A stretch of DNA of 64,000 bases, from NCBI RefSeq assembly GCF_020707265.1, contig NZ_JAJFEQ010000009.1, positions 1 through 64,000 on the forward strand. Direction: 5' to 3'. Below the pieces are notes generated by a model. It was given only the letters and a program-made list of their open reading frames with translations. It did no database searches and had not been told where the DNA came from. Below are positions 27,630-35,372 of the stretch, piece after piece. Numbering within the stretch: position 1 is the first letter of the stretch; the number at the start of each line of letters is the position of its first letter. The stretch comes from Massilia sp. IC2-477. Lineage in GTDB: Bacteria; Pseudomonadota; Gammaproteobacteria; Burkholderiales; Burkholderiaceae_D. The position numbers were made by a program, and so were the translations under genes.

Positions 27630-28487
27630 ATGAGCAATACCCGACTGAACGGCATCATCCGCGCCTGGGAGCAGGGCAAGCCGGCATTTGGCGCCTTTTC
27701 CAAGATCGACAAGCAAAGCGCCATCGACATGAGCGACGCCCCGTACGACGGCATCGTCTTCGAGATGGAGCACAATCCCTATGACGTGTCGGCCCTGGGC
27801 GACGCCATGCAGTACCTGCTGAACCGCAAGCAGATCCTGGCCGCCGGCTCGCTGGCGCCGACGGTGACGCCGCTGGCGCGCATTCCCGCCAACGGCGTCG
27901 AGATGAACCAGTCCTTCGCCAAGCAGGTGCTGGACCGCGGCGTCTACGGCGTGATCACGCCGCACGTGGCGACCGTGGAGCAGGCCTGGAACGCCGTGGC
28001 CTCGTGCCGCTACGCCCGTCCCAAGAACGCGCCGCTGTACGAGCCGAAAGGTGTGCGCGGCGACGGTCCGATGAATGCTGCCCGCTATTGGGGCCTGACG
28101 CAGTCGGAATACTATGCCAAGGCCGACGTCTGGCCGCTGGCGCCGCAGGGCGAGATCCTGGTCGGCCTGATGATCGAGAGTACCCAGGCGATCGAGAACC
28201 TGGACGACATGCTGAAAAACGTGCCGGGTATCGGCTTCGTGCTGATCGGCGAGGGTGACCTGAGCCAGGAACTGGGCCTTGCGCGCAAGTACGAGCACCC
28301 CGAGGTGCTGGCCGCCATGGGCCAGATCGTGGCCACCTGCCACAAGCACAAGATGCGGGTCGGTAATCCGCACGTCACCGCCGCCAACTACGAACGCCTG
28401 CTGAACGAGGGTTACAGCTTCCTGATGTCGGCGCCGCAGCGGACATATGGCGTGATCGGCAAGGCGCGCGAGATGGCGGGGTACTGA
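27630..28487 (+). CDS. HpcH/HpaI-family aldolase
   Basis: 285 residues of the class II pyruvate-aldolase barrel: KPAFGAFSKIDKQSAIDM, YDGIVFEMEHNPYDVS, GVYGVITPHVATVEQAW, VGLMIESTQAIENLDDM (the metal-binding Glu) and GFVLIGEGDLSQELGL (metal Asp region). Known members cleave 4-hydroxy-2-oxo acids to pyruvate and an aldehyde or oxo acid. In the classic pathway LigK, an unrelated aldolase, cleaves the LigJ product; its absence here suggests that this protein does it. The next gene starts 2 bp after its stop codon. Confidence 0.88.
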   Translation: MSNTRLNGIIRAWEQGKPAFGAFSKIDKQSAIDMSDAPYDGIVFEMEHNPYDVSALGDAMQYLLNRKQILAAGSLAPTVTPLARIPANGVEMNQSFAKQVLDRGVYGVITPHVATVEQAWNAVASCRYARPKNAPLYEPKGVRGDGPMNAARYWGLTQSEYYAKADVWPLAPQGEILVGLMIESTQAIENLDDMLKNVPGIGFVLIGEGDLSQELGLARKYEHPEVLAAMGQIVATCHKHKMRVGNPHVTAANYERLLNEGYSFLMSAPQRTYGVIGKAREMAGY

Positions 28488-28489
28488 GC

Positions 28490-30037
28490 ATGAACGGCGC
28501 CGAAACCCTGGTCCATACCCTGGTCGAACAGGGCGTGGACCTCTGCTTCGCCAATCCCGGCACGTCGGAGATGCACTTCCTGCGCGCGCTGGAAAACCCG
28601 CGCATGCGCAGCGTGCTGTGCCTGTTCGAGGGCATCTGCACCGGCGCGGCCGATGGCTACTACCGCATGAAGGACCGGCCGGCATCGACCCTGCTGCACC
28701 TAGGGCCGGGCCTGGCCAATGGCCTGGCCAACATCCACAACGCCAAGCGCGCTTCTTCCGGCATGCTCAACATCGTGGGGGAGCACTCGGCCGCGCACCT
28801 CAAGTACGACCCGCCCCTGATGTCGGACATCGAGGGCCTGGCGCGGCCCCTGAGCCACTGGATCCGCCGGGTCGAATCGCCGGCCGCGATGGCCTGGGAC
28901 GCCGCGAGCGCCGTGGCCAAGGCCAGCGAAGTGCCGGGACAGATTGCTACTTTGATCCTGCCGGGAGATACCGCCTGGCAGGAAGCCGGCGCACCCGTCG
29001 TGCCGCGCCAGGTGGCGGCAGCCCCGAAGGCACCCGCCGCGGCGCGCGTCGAACACGTGGCGCGCATCCTGAAGTCGGGCGAGCCGGCACTGATCATCCT
29101 GGCGGGACGGGCGACGCGTGGCCGCGCGCTGGAACTGGCTGGCAAGATCAAGGCCGCCACCGGCTGCCGGCTGGGGACACAGTTCTTCACCGCGCGTATC
29201 GAACGCGGGGCAGGGCGGGTCCCGCTCGAGCGCATCCCTTATGCGGTGGGACAGGCGACCGAGTTCCTCGCCAATTTCAAGCACATTATCACCGTCGAAA
29301 CCACGGAGCCGATCGCCTTTTTCAGCTATCCCGGCAAGCCGAGCCTGCTCAAGGCGGAGGGCACCAGCGTCCATACGCTGATCGAAAGTGGCGAGGACAG
29401 CATCGAAGGCCTGGACATGCTGGTCGAGGCGCTCGGCGCGGCCGCGACGCCGGCCGTGCTGCAGATGCCGGGCGACGCGACGCCGCCGACCGGGGCGCTC
29501 AACCCCGGCAGCATCGCTCGCGCGCTGGCGGCCGCACTGCCGGAAGACTGCATCCTGGTCGACGAATCGCTCACTACCGGACGCGAGACCATGGGCCTGA
29601 CGGTCGCCGCCGCGCGCCATGACCTGATCAACAACATGGGCGGCTCGATCGGCTACGGCACCCCGGTGGCGGTAGGGGCCGCGCTGGCCTGCCCGGACCG
29701 CCGTGTGTTCTGCATGGTCGGCGACGGCAGCGCGATGTACACCATCCAGTCCCTGTGGACGATGGCGCGCGAAGGCCTGAACGTCACCACCATCATCTTC
29801 GCCAACAACAGTTACGCGATCCTCAAGGCCGAGTACGCCAACATGGGCGCCGGCGCCCCGGGCCAGCAGGCCCTGAACATGATCGACATCGACCGTCCCA
29901 GCATCGACTGGCGCGCGATGGCGACCAGCATGGGCGTGCCGGCGGTGTCGGTCGATACCGCGGAAGGCTTCCACAAGGCGATGGCCGATTCCGTCCATGC
30001 GCAGGGGCCGCTCCTGATCGAAGTCCGGCTGTATTAA
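28490..30037 (+). CDS. Thiamine-diphosphate-dependent decarboxylase/acetolactate-synthase-like enzyme
   Basis: 515 residues with the three domains of the ALS/POX/BFD family. The N-terminal PYR domain has FANPGTSEMHFLRAL and the catalytic Glu in CLFEGICTGAADGYYR. The middle domain begins near APAAARVEHVARIL. The PP domain shows GSIGYGTPVAVGAALACPDR and the TPP/Mg motif GDGSAMYTIQSL ... IIFANNSYAIL. It lacks the clear FAD-loop features of biosynthetic acetolactate synthase. Following the aldolase, it may decarboxylate the 2-oxo acid it releases, or an aryl 2-oxo acid feeding the pathway. Confidence 0.87.
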   Translation: MNGAETLVHTLVEQGVDLCFANPGTSEMHFLRALENPRMRSVLCLFEGICTGAADGYYRMKDRPASTLLHLGPGLANGLANIHNAKRASSGMLNIVGEHSAAHLKYDPPLMSDIEGLARPLSHWIRRVESPAAMAWDAASAVAKASEVPGQIATLILPGDTAWQEAGAPVVPRQVAAAPKAPAAARVEHVARILKSGEPALIILAGRATRGRALELAGKIKAATGCRLGTQFFTARIERGAGRVPLERIPYAVGQATEFLANFKHIITVETTEPIAFFSYPGKPSLLKAEGTSVHTLIESGEDSIEGLDMLVEALGAAATPAVLQMPGDATPPTGALNPGSIARALAAALPEDCILVDESLTTGRETMGLTVAAARHDLINNMGGSIGYGTPVAVGAALACPDRRVFCMVGDGSAMYTIQSLWTMAREGLNVTTIIFANNSYAILKAEYANMGAGAPGQQALNMIDIDRPSIDWRAMATSMGVPAVSVDTAEGFHKAMADSVHAQGPLLIEVRLY

Positions 30038-30059
30038 CAAGACGAGAGGAATCCACTGC

Positions 30060-30956
30060 ATGATAACGATTGAAAACGGGGTGCCGGTCCTGCGCACCAA
30101 CCTGTCCGAATACAAGCAGACCAAGGCGATCCTGGACGGGCGCGTGGCGTCAAGCAAGGTCAAGCTTGACCTGTGCGGCCCGACGCCGGCCCACAACGGC
30201 TTCAAGGCGATGGTGCGCGAAAACGCTTTCGATGCCGGCGAGATGGCCATCGTGACCTTCCTGCAGGCGAAAGCCTACGGCAAGCCCTGGGTGCTGCTGC
30301 CGGCGCCGATCTCGGGCCGCTTCCAGCATCACTGCGCGGGCTTCAACAGCGATTTCGGCCACCTCGACCCCAAGGACATCGAGGGCAAGCGGGTCGGCGT
30401 GCGCACCTATACCCAGACCACCGCCCTATGGATCCGCGGCATCCTGCGCCATGAATACGGCGTCGACCTCGACAAGGTCACCTGGATGACGCTGAACGAC
30501 GGCCACCTTGCGGAATACAGCGATCCGGCCAACTGCGAGCGCCTGCCGAAGGGTGCGTCGATCCCCGACATGATGATGCGTGGCGAGCTGGCCGCGGCCC
30601 TGCTGGGCGAGGACATGCCCAAAGACGAACGCGTGCGCACTCTGGTGCCGGACGCCCAGGCAGCGGCCAAGGACTGGTTCGCGCGCGAGGGCGTGGTGCC
30701 GGTGAACCACTTCTTCGTGGTGCAGCAGGACGTGTCGAAGCAGCATCCGGAAGCCGTGCGCGAGATCTACCGCATGATCAAGGAAAGCCGCGAGTTGACC
30801 GAAGGCGGCCTGCCCGCGATCTTCCCGCCGATGGGGCTGGAGGCGAACCGCAAGGGCATCCAGCTGGCGATCGACTGGGCGCTGGACCAGAAGATCCTGC
30901 CGCGCCGGCTGTCGGTGGACGAGCTGTTTGACGACGTGACCGGCAGCCTGGGCTAA
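30060..30956 (+). CDS. 4,5-dihydroxyphthalate decarboxylase/substrate-binding-fold protein, copy 2
   Basis: 298 residues, distant paralogue of the first gene of the operon: FDAGEMAIVTFLQAKAYG, DIEGKRVGVRTYTQTTALW and VPVNHFFVVQQDVSKQHPE align with the equivalent segments. No signal peptide. It is shorter by about 25 residues and lacks the HPHTSAIRNG N terminus, so the two copies probably act on different substrates. Last gene of the operon, followed by a strong terminator. AGAGGA lies about 8 bases before ATG 30060. Confidence 0.8.
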   Translation: MITIENGVPVLRTNLSEYKQTKAILDGRVASSKVKLDLCGPTPAHNGFKAMVRENAFDAGEMAIVTFLQAKAYGKPWVLLPAPISGRFQHHCAGFNSDFGHLDPKDIEGKRVGVRTYTQTTALWIRGILRHEYGVDLDKVTWMTLNDGHLAEYSDPANCERLPKGASIPDMMMRGELAAALLGEDMPKDERVRTLVPDAQAAAKDWFAREGVVPVNHFFVVQQDVSKQHPEAVREIYRMIKESRELTEGGLPAIFPPMGLEANRKGIQLAIDWALDQKILPRRLSVDELFDDVTGSLG

Positions 30957-30976
30957 GAAAGAGTTGTGCATGTTTG

Positions 30977-31002
30977 GCAGGCGCGATGCGCCTGCTTTTT
31001 TT
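30977..31002 (+). terminator. Rho-independent terminator of the catabolic operon
   Basis: GCAGGCGC-GAT-GCGCCTGC followed by seven T, 20 bp after the last stop codon. Confidence 0.92.
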
Positions 31003-31040
31003 GCGCCGGCGCTTCAGCTTGCAACAGCCTGGCAGAAAAA

Positions 31041-31066
31041 GAAAGGCCGCACATGTGCGGCCTTTC
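31041..31066 (-). terminator. Terminator of the DUF1302 gene (perfect palindrome)
   Basis: GAAAGGCCGCACATGTGCGG and its continuation to 31066 form a 26-bp perfect palindrome. On the reverse strand it is followed by TTTTTCTG, as expected for the DUF1302 transcript, whose stop is 21 bp away. Confidence 0.85.
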
Positions 31067-31086
31067 GTCTTGCTGCTACCACGCGG

Positions 31087-32733
31087 TCAGAAGCTCGTCT
31101 GCAGGCTGAAGCGCAGGTAATCGCGGTCCAGAAGGCTCTGGGTGTCGGGCTTGCCGACGTAATGAATCGCCGAGACGTTGCCGATCCACTTGTTGAGGTA
31201 GGTGCCGGTCAGGCCCACGATCACTTCACCGCCCTTGTCCGGGCTGCCGCCGAAGGGGAAGGAGTTGTCGACCATCGACTTGCCCTTGAAAGCCCAGCCG
31301 ACGTTGACCGGAACGCTCAGGTCTAGGCCTGACAGCGCCTGGTAGAACGTCGGGGTCCAGATCACGCGCATGCCGTAGCTGGTCTTGTTGCGGTCCGTAT
31401 TGACCTTGGGGGTGCCGACCGGGAAGCGGCCGCCGACCCTGGTGCGAACGTCGTCGATGTCCATCACGTGGTTGGCCGCCAGTTCGCCCACGAGGCTGGA
31501 ACCGCTCCAGAGCGAGGTCGCGCCCATGATCGCGGTCCAGGACAGGTTCAGGTGCGCGGTACGGCCGGTGACGTAGGTGGGGTCGGCGCCGGTGATGACG
31601 GCTTCCTTGACTGCAAGTTGCTGGTTGTTGCGCACCGACACTTCGAGGCCGACGTTGGTGATGCCAACCAGGCGCGAAATGCTGGCGCCGATCGCGGTGA
31701 CCGGCTTGGTGGGCACGACCAGCCTGTAAGTGCCGGCTGCGGTATTGGTTTCGATGTACTGCGAGCTGTCGACGTAGCGCACCGCATAGAAACCGATGTC
31801 GGAATCGAGCGCCGCGCTGCGGGTGTTCAGGGCCAGGCCGGCGCTATTGGTGCCAGGTGCTTCGCTCACGCCGGTGAAGTTCAGGTAGCAGTTGGCGAAG
31901 CGCTGCGCCGGCGCGACCGCAGTGCTGCCGCACTGGCGGCCGTTCAGCGCGGGATCGCCGATGAAGAAGCGCTCGGCGCCGTCGCCCAGCATGTCGGTGC
32001 TGCTCAGGTAGCTGCCCGAGGGGTGCAGGCGGGTGCGGCGGTACTTCGTCTGGACGAAGGCTTCGACACTGGTGTCGTCGGTGAACTGCAGCGTGCCCGA
32101 GATGCGCGGCACGGGCAGGGTGGTCTCCTTGGCCTGCGTGCCCGGGATGCTGAGCTTGTACACGTCGATCGGCGACATGCCCTTTGCGATGCCGTTCATG
32201 CCGAAGAACAGGCTGGTGCCCCAGATTAGCGAATGCTGGCCGACGCGATACGACAGGGTCGTGTTGCCGATCTGGTTACTGCCGAAGACGAACAGGTCGA
32301 GGAGTTCGCCGTCGCGTCCCGCAACCTCGCGCGTGCCCGGCGTGAATTCGTTGTAGGCGACGGTGCGCCGGTTCGCGGTGCCCGGCGAGTTGTGGTCGTT
32401 GCTGCGGTTGTAGACGCCGTCATACCACGCGGCGGCGCTGGCGCGCAGGCCGAAGCCGTCCTTCTGCACGTCGAATTCGGACAGGATGTCGAAGCGGTTC
32501 GACACAATGCCCTTCTGCAGGCTGCGGTTGCCATCGTCGAGATTCGGTCCCAGCAGATCGGGGCGCATCGACTCGACGCGGTAGCCGAGGCTGTAACGAA
32601 GCGTATTATCCCAGCGGACCGTCCAGTCGCCGCCCGGGTTCAGGTCACCCGCACAGGCCATCGGACTGGCAAAAGTAGCCGCAATCAATATGCCAAGCCG
32701 GGCGCGCCGCGCCAGCTCGAAGTTGTAGTTCAT
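31087..32733 (-). CDS. DUF1302 outer-membrane protein
   Basis: 548 residues. The signal peptide (ARLGILIAATFASPMACA) leads into DLNPGGDWTVRWDNTLRYSLGYR, then RFDILSEFDVQKDGFGLRASAAAWYD and YRVGQHSLIWGTSLFFGMNGI, all typical of DUF1302 beta-barrels; it ends in Phe (FSLQTSF). Known members pair with DUF1329 proteins in degraders of hydrophobic compounds. Here the DUF1329 gene is 20 kb away but carries the same promoter element, so the pairing is kept by regulation. Likely a channel for an organic compound. ATG 32733 follows GGATGGAG; the longer frame upstream is unsupported. Confidence 0.9.
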   Translation of the reverse strand: MNYNFELARRARLGILIAATFASPMACAGDLNPGGDWTVRWDNTLRYSLGYRVESMRPDLLGPNLDDGNRSLQKGIVSNRFDILSEFDVQKDGFGLRASAAAWYDGVYNRSNDHNSPGTANRRTVAYNEFTPGTREVAGRDGELLDLFVFGSNQIGNTTLSYRVGQHSLIWGTSLFFGMNGIAKGMSPIDVYKLSIPGTQAKETTLPVPRISGTLQFTDDTSVEAFVQTKYRRTRLHPSGSYLSSTDMLGDGAERFFIGDPALNGRQCGSTAVAPAQRFANCYLNFTGVSEAPGTNSAGLALNTRSAALDSDIGFYAVRYVDSSQYIETNTAAGTYRLVVPTKPVTAIGASISRLVGITNVGLEVSVRNNQQLAVKEAVITGADPTYVTGRTAHLNLSWTAIMGATSLWSGSSLVGELAANHVMDIDDVRTRVGGRFPVGTPKVNTDRNKTSYGMRVIWTPTFYQALSGLDLSVPVNVGWAFKGKSMVDNSFPFGGSPDKGGEVIVGLTGTYLNKWIGNVSAIHYVGKPDTQSLLDRDYLRFSLQTSF

Positions 32734-32808
32734 ATCTCCATCCTTTTTTGGTTTGTTTTGGCGTTCTATGTCATGCCGCAGACCGAACATCGTGTCCTAG
32801 CGCAAACG

Positions 32809-32867
32809 ATCTTATTGGAGGAAAGTCGCCATGCCTTTACACAGAAATGAGATTCGCTGGCATTTTT
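32809..32867 (-). promoter_or_regulatory. Conserved regulon element, copy 5, with -10
   Basis: Reverse strand: AAAAATGCCAGCGAATCTC then ATTTCTGTGTAAAGGC, with TAAGAT (32814-32809) exactly 25 nt after the GTG. It drives the DUF1302 gene with a leader of about 70 nt. Confidence 0.87.
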
Positions 32868-32998
32868 GTGCGGTGCTGGGCGCGAGCGCGAGTGGTGGCT
32901 GCGGTCTGCGCCGGTGCCGCGCCGCGCCTGGAAGAGGAAGGGGATGGAAGGGGGAAATACGCGATGGAGCGGACGCCGCCACCGCGTGTGATACGTAG

Positions 32999-34879
32999 TT
33001 AAGGCAGGTACAGCGGCATGGAGTCTTCCCAGCGGCTGTCGGTGAGGAGGCGCTTGTTGGAGCCGTCGGCGTTCATGATGTAGATCTGGCCGTACTGCTG
33101 GAAGGTCTGCTCGTACAGCGCGGCCTCGTCCCGGAAGCCGTGCTGCGAGCCGCTCCACATGATGCGGCCGTCGGCACTCCAGACCGCGTGACCGTCGCTC
33201 GATGGATGGTCGGTGCAACGGAACAGATTGCTGCCGTCCGGATGGATCGTGTAGACGTCGAAGTTGCCGTCCTCGCGCTTGCGGGTGAAGACGATGCGCT
33301 TGCCGTCGGGAGACCAGCCGGGCAGGTTGTCGTAGCCTTCGGTCAGCACGCGCGTCTGGCGGGTCTCCAGGTTGAGGATGCGCAGGCCTTTCTCCTTGGC
33401 GCTCCAGACCCGGAACACCACTTCCTTGCCATCAGCCGAATAGCTCGGGAAGCCGGAGTGGATGCTGCCGTCGGTGAGCTGCTCGGCGCCACTGCCGTCG
33501 CGCCGTACGCGCCACAGCGCGGCGGTCGCGGTGTTGCGCTCCCCGAACCAATAGCCGAGGCCGAAGACGATCCATTCGCCGTCGGGTGACCAGCACGGCT
33601 GGAAGGCGCCGGCCAGGCCCATGCGCACCTTGGCAAGATCGAGGCCGCGGCCTTCGGAATCGAAAACCTTGCGGCGCTCGGAGCCGTCCGGACGCATGAT
33701 GAACACCGAGCTGTTCCCCAGCTGCTTTTCGGTGTACACGATCCAGCCGTCGCGCGACATCAAGGGGAAGACGTCGATGTGACGGTACTCGAACTTCTTG
33801 TCCCAGCTGAACAGCGGCTTGAACAGCGGGCGTACCGGCTTGAACGCCACCTTCTCGTAAATTACCTTGTCGCCAGCTACGAAGCTTGGCGAACGGATGA
33901 AGGCCTGTTTCAGGGGAGCACGGCCCGAAGTGTAGTGCAGGCCTTCGTTAGAACCGTACTTGATCAGGTAGCCGATCTCGCTGTTGCTGATGTACTGAGG
34001 CTGCAGCTTGAGATCGGTGCCGGTGGTGTGCTCTTCGCGCTTGCCGCTGGCGACGTCCACCGACACGATCTGGGAGTAGGCCTTGTTGATGTAGTTGGGG
34101 CGGCGCGCGCCCCAGGTGGCTTCCACGGTCATCTCGTAGAACACGACGCGCTTGCCGTCGGGCGACCACGCGGGCGAGCCGAGGCAGTGGCCGGCTTTCG
34201 AGGCCAGCTTGCGCAGACCGCTGCCGTCGGGTCGAATGATGTAGACGCTCAGCTCCTGGGTGTGCTCCCAGCCGTGGCCTTCATCGTGGCCGGTCCACTG
34301 CGTGTTGCGGTCGCTGGAAAAAGCGATCCATTTGCCGTCCGGCGACCAGGCCGGGCGGAAGTAACCGTCGGGCATGCCTTCCTTGCCCTTGATTGCGCCA
34401 ATGCCAGTCAGCTGGCGCGTGCGGCCGGTCTTCATGTCGCGCAGCCAGATGTTGGCCCGATAGCCGTTGGCGGTGGAGACGTAGGCCAGGGTCTTGCCGT
34501 CGGGGGAGAGCACGGCCGCATCCTCCATAGCGTCGTTCGCCAGCAGAGGCTCGATGCCGGTTCCGTCGGCGCGTGCCCGGTAGATGTCGGATTGGCCGTC
34601 ACCGCGGCGCTCGGACGTGAAGAACAGCCATTTGCCATCCTTCGACAGGCTGGCGTTGTATTCGAAGGCGGTATCGGCCAGCAGCTTGCGTTCGTTCGAG
34701 CCGTCCAGGTTCGCGATGTATAGCTCCGACACGGATGGGGCGATGCGGTTCATCAGCATCGTGCCCTTCTTGCTAGCCGTCGTGGTGGCTGCGCCTTGTG
34801 CGCGAGCCGCGCCGGTCATCGGCAATTGCGTCATGACGGTGGCCGAACCCAACAGACGGAGGACTTTTCTTCGCTCCAT
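32999..34879 (-). CDS. Tat-exported TolB/PD40-type beta-propeller protein
   Basis: 626 residues. The N terminus MERRKVLRLLG followed by a hydrophobic stretch and ARAQG is a twin-arginine signal. The mature part is a series of PD40/WD40-like blades, each containing WSPDGK or similar (SKDGKWLFFTSERRGDGQSD; FRPAWSPDGKWIAFSSDRNT; FQPCWSPDGEWIVFGLGYW; LPGWSPDGKRIVFTRKREDG). It may comprise two propellers. TolB itself is smaller and Sec-exported; related propellers include oligogalacturonate lyases and peptidase N-domains, but no catalytic domain follows. Under promoter copy 6, so part of the catabolic regulon. Role unknown; binding or hydrolysis of the imported substrate in the periplasm is possible. 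Confidence 0.85.
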   Translation of the reverse strand: MERRKVLRLLGSATVMTQLPMTGAARAQGAATTTASKKGTMLMNRIAPSVSELYIANLDGSNERKLLADTAFEYNASLSKDGKWLFFTSERRGDGQSDIYRARADGTGIEPLLANDAMEDAAVLSPDGKTLAYVSTANGYRANIWLRDMKTGRTRQLTGIGAIKGKEGMPDGYFRPAWSPDGKWIAFSSDRNTQWTGHDEGHGWEHTQELSVYIIRPDGSGLRKLASKAGHCLGSPAWSPDGKRVVFYEMTVEATWGARRPNYINKAYSQIVSVDVASGKREEHTTGTDLKLQPQYISNSEIGYLIKYGSNEGLHYTSGRAPLKQAFIRSPSFVAGDKVIYEKVAFKPVRPLFKPLFSWDKKFEYRHIDVFPLMSRDGWIVYTEKQLGNSSVFIMRPDGSERRKVFDSEGRGLDLAKVRMGLAGAFQPCWSPDGEWIVFGLGYWFGERNTATAALWRVRRDGSGAEQLTDGSIHSGFPSYSADGKEVVFRVWSAKEKGLRILNLETRQTRVLTEGYDNLPGWSPDGKRIVFTRKREDGNFDVYTIHPDGSNLFRCTDHPSSDGHAVWSADGRIMWSGSQHGFRDEAALYEQTFQQYGQIYIMNADGSNKRLLTDSRWEDSMPLYLP

Positions 34880-34937
34880 TTGATCTCCTAATAATAATTA
34901 TGAACCCTGCATGGGTCGATAGACGACCTCAGAGAAC

Positions 34938-34996
34938 AGTATGGCTGTTGGGCAAAGGCATGTCCTTAGATAAAAGTGAATTTCGCTGGCACTTTT
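34938..34996 (-). promoter_or_regulatory. Conserved regulon element, copy 6, with -10
   Basis: Reverse strand: CAAAAGTGCCAGCGAAATTC then ACTTTTATCTAAGGAC, with CATACT (34943-34938) exactly 25 nt after the triplet aligned with GTG. It drives the TolB-like gene with a leader of about 50 nt. Left half fully conserved, right half somewhat diverged. Confidence 0.78.
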
Positions 34997-35372
34997 GCTT
35001 GCAAAGGCAGTTTCCGTTGGCCTCCTGCAGTGCACTCAGTAAGCGGGGGCACGCTGTGGTGAGCGCTTTCTTGGAGCGGCAGCGATGTCGGCGCGTCTGG
35101 TGTCGGACGCCATGGCGCTGGGCGCAGTATGGCCGCCTGTCGTCTGCCGCGCCCTGCATAAGCATATGGGAGCGAAGCTTGTAAGCATATGCAGCCACGC
35201 CAGATATCGTTATGCCAACTTCTTCGTGGCCTATGCAGCATCTGCTTTGTATGATGTTTCGTATCCACAATACACACCAGCGTGGATGAGCGACTGCTGA
35301 CAGGAGGCATTTTTTTTGGCATTGGTGGCTCGACCGTTTCGCTGGGAAGCAGAGAAGGCTGTGCGTATTCCT
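34997..35372. other. Intergenic, no supportable gene
   Basis: About 375 bp between the TolB-like promoter and the end of the sensor kinase. GC is lower than in the flanking genes. Open frames here have no ribosome sites or recognisable domains. It includes a T8 tract at 35310-35317. Confidence 0.5.

Noticed and set aside
35308..35322. GCATTTTTTTTGGCA also present near 42102
   Set aside because: Two T8 tracts in similar short contexts, but the flanks do not match and there is no shared position relative to genes; likely chance.
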